A model generated the notes under the pieces. It was not told where the DNA came from. It ran no database searches and saw only the letters and a program-made list of their open reading frames with translations. Of a stretch of DNA of 64,000 nucleotides, positions 56,770 through 64,000 are shown piece after piece. Source of the stretch: Burkholderiales bacterium (GTDB taxonomy: Bacteria; Pseudomonadota; Gammaproteobacteria; Burkholderiales; SG8-39); assembly GCA_026416295.1 (NCBI GenBank), contig JAOAFL010000118.1:1-64000 (forward strand). The letters are read 5' to 3'. The position numbers were made by a program, and so were the translations under genes. Numbering within the stretch: position 1 is the first letter of the stretch; each line of letters begins with the position of its first letter.

Positions 56770-57976
56770 GCAGCCGCCAGCCCTGCGCATCGCGGTAGAT
56801 CCAGAGGAGCGAATCCCGGGCACGCGCGACGAAGTAGTCGCGCCGGATTTCGGCGCCGTCCCACCAGCCGCTCTCGATCCGCTCGGGGCCGGCGAGCAGT
56901 TCGAACTCGCCTTCGGCGAGCGGTCGCGGCGGATCGAGCAGCCACAGCGGCCGCGCTCCGTAGGCGGGCAAGACGATGCCTGCCGCCCCCTCGGGCGCAA
57001 GGCGCAGCCAAGCGCGCTCGGGCCGGTGCTCGGAACGAAGCCCGAGACCGTGCACCGCGTCGGTTCCCAAACGCGCCTGCAACCGATCGAGGAGCCGCCG
57101 CCAGTCCTCGCTCGCCTCTTCCGGTCCGGGGAAAAGCGCGCCAGTGCGGCCGGGAAGCGGCTCGATCTCCACCGCCGCGAGGCGCACCGCCTCGGCCGGT
57201 GCCGGAAGCGAGAGCCGCTCGAGCCGCTCGCGAAGCAGCCGCGCGAAGTGCTCCGCATCGCGCGCCGGCGCGGCAAGGCCTACTTCTACCGTCGTCGCTG
57301 CACGCTTCGGGTGCAGGAGTTCGAGCACGAAGCGGCGCACGCCGCTACAGCGCGCGACGAGAAAGCCCTCCAGTTGCGCGAGCAACCGGCGCGCGGCGAA
57401 AAGCGTCGCCTGCGCTTCGGCGACCGGCGCCGGCAATTCCAGCCTCGCCGCAAAGCGCGCCGGCGGCACATAGAGCGTCCTCGCCTCGGGTAGCCGCCCG
57501 AGCGCGCGATCCAGTTCATCCACCAGCGTCTGCCCGAAGCGTCTTGCCACGCCTTCGCGCGGCAGGCGCATCAGCGCACCGAGCGTGTGCACACCCAGGG
57601 CGTCGAGCAGTTCCTCGCGGTCCGGATCGAGCCCGAGCACGGCGACCGGCAGCGCCTCGAGCGGCAGTCCGCCGCCGGCCGCGCGCCAGAGCGCCGCGCG
57701 TGCGGTCGGCGCGAACGCGATCCGTGCGTCGAAGCCGAGCTGCGCGAGCCCGGCGCGGATTTCGCGCGCGAGCCTTCCCGCGCCGCCGTAGCGCTTCAGG
57801 CTCGCGCCGAGTTCTGCGGCTAGACCCTCGGGTGGCTCGAGCGACACCTTCGGCGTATAGCGCTCCATCCAGAGCGCCACCGCCTCCAGCGCCGCGCGCG
57901 CCGCTTCAGGCGACGCATGCCCGCGCGCGCGCGCCTGCGATTCGAGCTGCGGCAGGTGCAGCGCCACCCACAGCAT
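56753..57976 (-). CDS. imuB: Y-family DNA polymerase-like protein ImuB
   Basis: [54 protein letters not shown]; overlaps dnaE2 and imuA. Confidence 0.92.
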   Translation of the reverse strand: MLWVALHLPQLESQARARGHASPEAARAALEAVALWMERYTPKVSLEPPEGLAAELGASLKRYGGAGRLAREIRAGLAQLGFDARIAFAPTARAALWRAAGGGLPLEALPVAVLGLDPDREELLDALGVHTLGALMRLPREGVARRFGQTLVDELDRALGRLPEARTLYVPPARFAARLELPAPVAEAQATLFAARRLLAQLEGFLVARCSGVRRFVLELLHPKRAATTVEVGLAAPARDAEHFARLLRERLERLSLPAPAEAVRLAAVEIEPLPGRTGALFPGPEEASEDWRRLLDRLQARLGTDAVHGLGLRSEHRPERAWLRLAPEGAAGIVLPAYGARPLWLLDPPRPLAEGEFELLAGPERIESGWWDGAEIRRDYFVARARDSLLWIYRDAQGWRLHGLFA

Positions 57977-58601
57977 GAAACGGCTTCTTCAGAGCGAGGA
58001 CGATCGGCGCGCGCGCCGGTGCGCCGCGGCGCTTGAGCAGGCGCACCGCAAGCGGCCCGCCGGCGGGCTCGAGCAGCAAGCGCAGCGGCGCGGGCGAGAG
58101 CTCCCGCGCCGCCTGCGGCGCGCGAAAGAGCAGCGCGAACGCCGGCCCGCCCTCGGCCGCCACCGCGAGCTGGCGCAGTTCCGCGTAGTCTGCACGCCGC
58201 AGCCAGAGGAGAATCGCCTCGCAGACCCGAGAGCGCAGCACCTGTTCCGCCGCCCAGAGCGCATCGCGCCGCGAAGGCGCTCCCACCACGGTGAAGCGCT
58301 CGAGCGCGACGCCTGCGGCGGCAAGGGCGGGCGCATAAGGCAGGTGCGGCGGCGAAATCCAGGCGATGCGGCCGCCTGATGCACTCGCCCGCGCGAGCGC
58401 CGGCAATACGAGCTGGAGCTCGCCGATCCCTTCGCAGGGCGCGAGGATTTCGACGAGCGCTCCCCGGGGCCAACCGCCGCCGGGAAGTTCCCGGTCGAGC
58501 GCCGCATAGCCGGTGGGCAGCGCAGGGTGTGTGACCTCGCCGACGGGGGCCGTGCCGCGCCAGAGGTCTCCGCGCCGGAGCAGGGCTTCGAGCGAACGCA
58601 T
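57906..58601 (-). CDS. imuA: RecA-like SOS mutagenesis protein ImuA
   Basis: LPTGYAALDRELPGGGWPRGALVEILAPCEGIGELQLVLPALARA; first gene of the imuA-imuB-dnaE2 cassette. Confidence 0.9.
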   Translation of the reverse strand: MRSLEALLRRGDLWRGTAPVGEVTHPALPTGYAALDRELPGGGWPRGALVEILAPCEGIGELQLVLPALARASASGGRIAWISPPHLPYAPALAAAGVALERFTVVGAPSRRDALWAAEQVLRSRVCEAILLWLRRADYAELRQLAVAAEGGPAFALLFRAPQAARELSPAPLRLLLEPAGGPLAVRLLKRRGAPARAPIVLALKKPFHAVGGAAPAAARIAGARARACVA

Positions 58602-58604
58602 GGA

Positions 58605-58624
58605 TACTGTATTTATATACAGTA
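58605..58624. promoter_or_regulatory. LexA (SOS) box
   Basis: TACTGTATTTATATACAGTA, CTGT-N8-ACAG with fully symmetric TACTGTAT/ATACAGTA ends; 3 bp from the imuA ATG. Confidence 0.95.
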
Positions 58625-58700
58625 TTCTTCGGTTCCGCAAGCTCCGGGTTGAGGGGCCGGACCCGGCGCGGCCCGCGCCGCCTTCGACTACAATCGCGCC

Positions 58701-58925
58701 ATGACCGAGGGCACGGAAAACCTGATCCTCGAGCACCTGCGCGCCATCCGCGCGAAGCTCGATCAGCACAGCGAGGAGTTCCGAGCGATCAAGCTGCGGC
58801 TCTCGTCGCTGGAGACGCAGATGGCGAACGTGCACTCCGATCTGGCGATCCTGCACGGCCGCATCGACGCGGTCGAGGAGCGGCTCGACCGGATCGAAAA
58901 GCGCCTCGACCTCGCCAGCGCTTAG
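58701..58925 (+). CDS. Small coiled-coil protein of unknown function
   Basis: 74 aa with heptad pattern (HSEEFRAIKLRLSSLETQMANVHSDLAILHGRIDAVEERLDRIEKRLDLA). Confidence 0.7.
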   Translation: MTEGTENLILEHLRAIRAKLDQHSEEFRAIKLRLSSLETQMANVHSDLAILHGRIDAVEERLDRIEKRLDLASA

Positions 58926-58976
58926 CGCGGCCTGCGCCGGCGGGTGTTCTGGAGCCGGAACCGGGCCGGCGCCCGC

Positions 58977-60509
58977 CTACTTTCTGCGCAGTTGCTTCGT
59001 CTGCGCCATGTAGGCGGCGATGAAGTCGCGGCCGAACGCCTTGTTGAAATCGTCCTCGGCCTCGCGCGCGAGCTTCTGCTGATACGCGGAGAAAAGGTCC
59101 CACAGCCGCGCCTTGCGGTTCAGACCGAGTCCGCCGGAAGCCTTGGCGAGCTCCTCCTCCAGCCTCTTCGGATCGAAACGCCGCAGCGCACCGAGCACCG
59201 CGGCACGCATGCCGGCGACGAGCGCCGCCTCGTGCGCGCGCACGTCGTCGAAGGCGTCGGTGACCGCCTGCACCGGCGGCAGAAACCCGCTGGTGCCCTC
59301 CTGGGTATCGAGGAGAAAATCGATCGCCTCCCGCGGGTCGCTCATCAGCTTCAGCGGATTGTTGTCGCGCGAAGCGACCATGGTGCGGTCTTCCGCCCTG
59401 AACTCCTTCTTCGCCTCGGCACGCGCCGCAAGGAGCGCCATCACGCCTTCGACCGCCGCGCGTACGATGGCGCCGCTCTGCCGCAGGAACATTTCGATTT
59501 CCCGCTCGTCGCCGAACGACCGCTCGGGCAGCCCCGCGCCTTCGAGAAACGCCCTCGCTGCGCGCTGCAGACCGTCGAGCGCGCTCGCCGGCGACGAAAT
59601 GCCGATCAGCGTCGGTTCGGCGAACCGAGGTCCCTCGGCCGCCAGCTCGCTCTGCTCGGTCCCTGGCTCGACGAACGCTGCCCTTTCGGATGCCGCCTCC
59701 AGAGCGGCGGCCTCGCCCTCGTCCGTTGCGAGCGGCCCGGCTGAAGTTCCGTCCGCCGGCGCCTCATCGAAGATTCCGCGCTCCGGCAGCGGCAGCTGAC
59801 CTCGAAGCTGCGTCACCTCCAGAAGCACGCTGTCTTCGACCGAGATCACCGCCTGCGCCGCAAGCGTCCCTTTTCCGACGAAGGTCGGCTCGTCGAAGAT
59901 CTCGCCCGGCATCGCCACGCCGACGCCGGTCGCCTCGGCGAAAATCCTTTCTTCGGAAGTCACCGGGGGAACGTCGGGCGTTGCGGCCGACCCGGTCGCA
60001 TCGACACGTTCGACGAGGGGCGACCGCCGCTCCGAAATCTCCGCAGGCGGCACGGCTTCCTCGGTGCCCGGCGCGGTGATTTCTGCCTGCGATGAGCCGA
60101 TATCGGCTTCGGCGACGAAGCTTTCGTCCTGTGGTCCGCAAGACGCGTCGTCTGCGTCTGCGGGCAGCGGCGCGGCCGTCTCCGCGGGAATCGGAAACGC
60201 CAGCAGCTCGAGTTCGTACTCGCCGATCTCCAGCCGGTCGCCGGCCTGCACTTGCAGACGGCTGCCCGACCCGTGGCGATGCCCGTTCACGAACACAGGG
60301 TTGACCTTCGACAAGACCGTGAGCCACAGCGCATCGCCCTCGAAGGCGAGTTCGGCGTGCGTTCGCGATACCCACTTCTTGGGATCGTCCAGCGCGAGGG
60401 TGCATTCCGCGCCGCGCCCGATCGTGAGGCGCAGCGCCTCGAACGTGCGCTCGCCGAGAAACAGCACGTTCTCCGGGCCTTTGCGGTAGAGCCGCAGCGC
60501 GATCGTCAT
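58977..60509 (-). CDS. tagH: Type VI secretion FHA-domain protein (TagH-like)
   Basis: N-terminal FHA LTIGRGAECTLALDDPKKWVSRTHAEL; acidic linker; C-terminal region resembling T6SS FHA proteins. Confidence 0.87.
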   Translation of the reverse strand: MTIALRLYRKGPENVLFLGERTFEALRLTIGRGAECTLALDDPKKWVSRTHAELAFEGDALWLTVLSKVNPVFVNGHRHGSGSRLQVQAGDRLEIGEYELELLAFPIPAETAAPLPADADDASCGPQDESFVAEADIGSSQAEITAPGTEEAVPPAEISERRSPLVERVDATGSAATPDVPPVTSEERIFAEATGVGVAMPGEIFDEPTFVGKGTLAAQAVISVEDSVLLEVTQLRGQLPLPERGIFDEAPADGTSAGPLATDEGEAAALEAASERAAFVEPGTEQSELAAEGPRFAEPTLIGISSPASALDGLQRAARAFLEGAGLPERSFGDEREIEMFLRQSGAIVRAAVEGVMALLAARAEAKKEFRAEDRTMVASRDNNPLKLMSDPREAIDFLLDTQEGTSGFLPPVQAVTDAFDDVRAHEAALVAGMRAAVLGALRRFDPKRLEEELAKASGGLGLNRKARLWDLFSAYQQKLAREAEDDFNKAFGRDFIAAYMAQTKQLRRK

Positions 60510-61096
60510 GTCAGTGCCGCCGGTCTGCCCGCGAGCATCTCGCAATAGCGCTCGGGGCCCGGCATGCCTTCGATCGAGAACTGCCATCCCGGCGCGAGTT
60601 CCGAATCGCGCGTCTGCCAGGCGCTGCGCGGGGCGCCGCGGTCCGCTGTCCCCGAAGGCGACGGCGGAGGCGCAAGCGCGCCGACCGCCGCGTCGAAGTC
60701 CTCCGGACCGATCGCCGGCGAGAGCGCCGCGGTCGCGACCCGCTCGGCCGCGTCCAGCCAGCCGCTCAACGTCGTCAGCGCCGCATCGACCGCAAGCGGC
60801 CTCGCGCCGAGCGCATACACGAGGGTCAGCGGGTAATAGCGACCGACGCAGTCCACGCTGGGCGCCATCACGCCCGTCCAGCCGGAAGGCGTCAGAACCC
60901 CGGGCGCGAGCACGAAGCGCCACACCGGCGCCGTGAGAAACCGCTCGCGCCAGGCCGCACCGAGCGCCTCGCGGCTTGCGTCGATCAGCCCGTCGAGCCA
61001 ACGCTCCCACGGCGCGCGGAACTCGGCGGGAACCCTGCGAACGAGGAAATCGCCGCTCGAGGGCAGCTTGCCGATCCAGCCGCAGGCGCCGTTCAC
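60506..61096 (-). CDS. tagF: Type VI secretion-associated protein TagF
   Basis: GWIGKLPSSGDFLVRRVPAEFRAPWERWLDG, GRYYPLTLVYALG. Confidence 0.9.
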   Translation of the reverse strand: MNGACGWIGKLPSSGDFLVRRVPAEFRAPWERWLDGLIDASREALGAAWRERFLTAPVWRFVLAPGVLTPSGWTGVMAPSVDCVGRYYPLTLVYALGARPLAVDAALTTLSGWLDAAERVATAALSPAIGPEDFDAAVGALAPPPSPSGTADRGAPRSAWQTRDSELAPGWQFSIEGMPGPERYCEMLAGRPAALT

Positions 61097-63006
61097 GAGC
61101 GTGCTCCCTGCGCGAGCCGTTCGCGCGCCTGCCGCACGAGCGCCTCGTCGGCACGCTGCGGCGGCCCCTCGGCAAGACCTGCGCGCACGTGGCGCGCAAG
61201 GCTCGCCGCGACGTCGCCGCCCCAGTACGTCGCGAGCACCGAGGCGATTTGCGCGGCCTCTCCCGCCCTCGCTTCGCAGAGCGCGAGGTAGGCCGCAAGC
61301 GACGCCTCGAGCGTCGCGCTGCCGGGCGCTTCGCGCACCGATTTCTCGAGTGCGGCCGCCGCGAGCGGGGTCAGTGCGTCGCGCAGCGCCGCACGATAGG
61401 CGCGGCGCGCCTGCGCGATCACTTTCTCGTGCTGCGAGAGCCCGACGCGCTGCACGAGCGGGACCGGCGTCGTGGCAAGCCGCTCGAGCGTGTCGAGTGC
61501 CCGGAGCAGCGGCGGTGCAGGCGCTACGGCGCGCGCGGCTGCGGCGAGCTGCACGCGCGCCTCGCGTACGGCGGCGCCTGCGTCGCCGATCCACCCGCGG
61601 TTGCCGAAGTAACTCGCTGTCCATGCCGCGGCGAGCGCGACGCTTGCCGCCGCGATCGCGGCGTACGCGAGCGGCCGCCAGGCGCGCCGGCGCTTGTCAG
61701 GACGGGCGAGTCCCTGCTCCGGAAAGATGACTTCCTGCAGCAGCCGGCGGATGAAGAACGCCTTGCCGCTCGGGCTCGCCGCGTGCGCCGGCGCCCGCTC
61801 CAGGTCGAAAGTGCGCGCGATCGCGCCGAGCACCCGATCGATCGGATTGCCTTCCTGCGTGCCGCTGGTGAAATAAACCCCGCGCAGCATCGGCGGCTCG
61901 TGGTTCTGCTGCTGCGCGAACGCGAGCACGAGAAACTCGCTCAGGAGCGGTCCGAGCGCATGAAACTGCTGCGGAAAGCGGTAGATCGCGGCGCGCCGCT
62001 GCAGGTCGGGCTCCCGATGCAACCGCTCGATCAGAAGCGCGTGCAGGCGCTCTTCGAGCGCCGCGAACTCGGCCTCGAACCTTCCCGCGGCGCCTGTCTG
62101 CCCCGACACCGTCTCCGGGTCGAACGTCACGCCCCAGACGCGCGCACGCGCCTCGGCGTCCAGCTCGCCGAAGAATTCCATGAAGCCGGCGAGCAGGTCG
62201 GCCTTGGTCACCATCACGTACACCGGAAACCGCAGGCCGAGTCGCGCGTAGAGTTCCGCAAGCCGCATACGCACGTGGCCCGCATAGCGCAGCCGCTCTT
62301 CGCGCGTCCATAGCAGCAGATCGGATACGCTGACGGTCACGATCGCCCCGTTGAGCGGCAGCCGCGGGCGGAACTGCTTCAGCAGGTCGAGGAAGCCGTA
62401 CCACGCCGCGGCGTCGGCCTTGCGGTCGCTCTCCTGCGTCGTATAGCGGCCGGCGGTGTCGAGCAGCACCGCCTCGTCGGTGAACCACCAGTCGCAGTTT
62501 CGCGTTCCGCCGACGCCCTGAACCGCCGGCGCGCCGCTCGCCCCGCCGAGGATGAAGCGCAGGCCGGAGTGCACGAGAGCCGTGGTCTTGCCGGATCCCG
62601 GCGCGCCGATGAACACGTACCAGGGCAGCTCGTGGAGTCGCTGCGTCTCGCCGCCCGGTCCCGTGAAGCGGGCCTGTTTGAGCACCGCAGCCGCGGCGAC
62701 GAAGCGCGCGCGAAGGATCTCGATTTCCTCCGCGGCGCGCGCTGCCGAGTCGCCTTCGGCGCCCGCCTGCGCGATCGCATCGAGCATGCGCCCGGCCGCC
62801 TCGCGGGCGCGCCGCGTACGAAACCATTCCCAGCAAAGCCACGCGGCGCCGGCGAGCGCGATGCACACGATCCGCTGCCAAGGCGCATCGAGCGGTCGCA
62901 GATCGCCCACGCCGACCGCGTCGCCCGCGAACCAGACGACCAGAGCGAAAGCGAGCCAGGCGGCGGCGCCGATCGTCCAGCGGTTTGCGGCGTTGCGCCA
63001 GTTCAC
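61093..63006 (-). CDS. tssM: Type VI secretion protein TssM (IcmF), unusually short (637 aa)
   Basis: LPWYVFIGAPGSGKTTALVHSGLRF, NCDWWFTDEAVLLDTAGRYTTQES, PVYVMVTKADLLAGFMEFF, third TM then about 180 aa before the stop. Confidence 0.92.
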   Translation of the reverse strand: MNWRNAANRWTIGAAAWLAFALVVWFAGDAVGVGDLRPLDAPWQRIVCIALAGAAWLCWEWFRTRRAREAAGRMLDAIAQAGAEGDSAARAAEEIEILRARFVAAAAVLKQARFTGPGGETQRLHELPWYVFIGAPGSGKTTALVHSGLRFILGGASGAPAVQGVGGTRNCDWWFTDEAVLLDTAGRYTTQESDRKADAAAWYGFLDLLKQFRPRLPLNGAIVTVSVSDLLLWTREERLRYAGHVRMRLAELYARLGLRFPVYVMVTKADLLAGFMEFFGELDAEARARVWGVTFDPETVSGQTGAAGRFEAEFAALEERLHALLIERLHREPDLQRRAAIYRFPQQFHALGPLLSEFLVLAFAQQQNHEPPMLRGVYFTSGTQEGNPIDRVLGAIARTFDLERAPAHAASPSGKAFFIRRLLQEVIFPEQGLARPDKRRRAWRPLAYAAIAAASVALAAAWTASYFGNRGWIGDAGAAVREARVQLAAAARAVAPAPPLLRALDTLERLATTPVPLVQRVGLSQHEKVIAQARRAYRAALRDALTPLAAAALEKSVREAPGSATLEASLAAYLALCEARAGEAAQIASVLATYWGGDVAASLARHVRAGLAEGPPQRADEALVRQARERLAQGARS

Positions 63007-63016
63007 GCGTTGCCCC

Positions 63017-64000
63017 TCACGACGCCTCCAGCACGATCACCACGCGCCGGTTGCGCGCGCGGTTCACCTCGCTGTCGTTCGGCGCGACCGGCTCGGAGTC
63101 CGCGACGCCTTGGGCCTTCAACCGCTTCGGGTCGGAAAGGCGGCGCGACATCAGCTTCACGACCGTCTCGGCTCGCGCTGCCGACAGTTCCCAGTTCGAG
63201 TGAAAGCGCGCAGTCCGGATCGGCACATTGTCCGTGTGCCCGGTGACGACGATCGTTCCGGGGACGCGCTCGAGCGCGTCGGCGATGCGCAGCACGATCG
63301 GCTCGACGTCCGGTGCGAGCCGCGCGCTGCCCGAGGCGAAAAGCCGGTCGCTGCGAACGACGATCGTGCTGCGTTGCGCGTCCTCGGTCACCGCGACTTG
63401 CCCGGCGCGGATCGCCTCGGCGAGCTGCGGCGCGACGCGCTCGACCGGCCCGGCGACGGATGCCGGTGTCGGCGGGGCGAGCGGCCTCGGCACCGCGTTC
63501 GCAAGCTGCGCGAGGTCGCGCGCGACCGGGTCGGACCTTTCCCCGAGCGAAAAGGCGAACGCGAGGTAGAGGGTAACGAGCGCCACCGCCGCACCGGAGA
63601 GCGCCGCCCAGAGCGCGAGCGCACCCGGGATCTCTCGCCGCCGCGTCTCCACCCCGCGCCAGCGCACCGACAGCTCGCCGTCTTCGTGCAGGGGCCGGCG
63701 CATGCGCACCTGCGCATAGACGCGCCCGGCGATCGCCTGCAGCGCGTCTCGGCCACCCTCGACGTCGCGGTATCTGCCTTCGTAGCCGAGCGCGAGGCAG
63801 GCATAGAAGAATTCGAGCAGATCGGCGTTCGCGACCGGATCTCCCAGCGCGCGCTCGAGGTCGTCGAAGAATTTTTGCCCGGCGGTGTCTTCGCCGAGGA
63901 GCATCCGAACCAACCCGTTTTCCCGCCAGCTCGCGCCCCACGGCGTGCGCGAGGCCGACTCGTCGAGCAGGGCGCAAAGCGCGTAGCGAGCGACCGCGAT
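63017..64000 (-). CDS. tssL: Type VI secretion protein TssL with C-terminal OmpA domain, partial (5' end off window)
   Basis: DotU region (LLEFFYACLALGYEGRYRDVEGG), one TM, OmpA-like VTGHTDNVPIRTARFHSNWELSAARAETVVKLM...NRARNRRVVIVLEAS; frame open to the window end. Confidence 0.92.
   Translation of the reverse strand: MAVARYALCALLDESASRTPWGASWRENGLVRMLLGEDTAGQKFFDDLERALGDPVANADLLEFFYACLALGYEGRYRDVEGGRDALQAIAGRVYAQVRMRRPLHEDGELSVRWRGVETRRREIPGALALWAALSGAAVALVTLYLAFAFSLGERSDPVARDLAQLANAVPRPLAPPTPASVAGPVERVAPQLAEAIRAGQVAVTEDAQRSTIVVRSDRLFASGSARLAPDVEPIVLRIADALERVPGTIVVTGHTDNVPIRTARFHSNWELSAARAETVVKLMSRRLSDPKRLKAQGVADSEPVAPNDSEVNRARNRRVVIVLEAS

Noticed and set aside
51142-57978. Plus ORFs 51142..53619 and 54475..57978
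   Set aside because: Antisense to the REC-kinase, REC-cyclase, dnaE2 and imuB genes.

Overview
High-GC chromosomal segment, probably betaproteobacterial from its gene content and order. That placement is from recognised families, not a database search. The first 19 bp are an Illumina Nextera transposon-end adapter joined to a truncated ligA, so the left edge is an assembly artefact. From left to right I read: ligA-zipA-smc; queF, dapC-dapD-pilU-dapE-prmB; a tRNA-Pro/Arg/His cluster; dksA; the rimP-nusA-infB-rbfA-truB-rpsO-pnp operon; rluB-scpB-scpA-trpS-M50-yciO/sua5; and a region around 26-31 kb holding a duplicated SDR 3' end and a 1149-aa fused Nfn-like flavoprotein. These are followed by pfk; a tightly coupled C45/AtzG-like/AtzE-like triad; a branched-chain-type ABC operon with two LivHM pairs; an SRAP gene and lexA; a five-gene signalling cluster (HK, REC, REC-Ser/Thr kinase, REC-cyclase, HPt); the SOS mutasome imuA-imuB-dnaE2 with a perfect LexA box; and part of a type VI secretion locus with an unusually short TssM. 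The best leads for undescribed biology are the single-chain Nfn-like flavoprotein with a palindrome at its promoter, the phosphorelay/kinase/cyclase cluster between lexA and the mutasome, the repeated -10/N6/start-codon layout suggesting leaderless transcripts, and the short TssM. No CRISPR array, rRNA, IS element or prophage was recognised.
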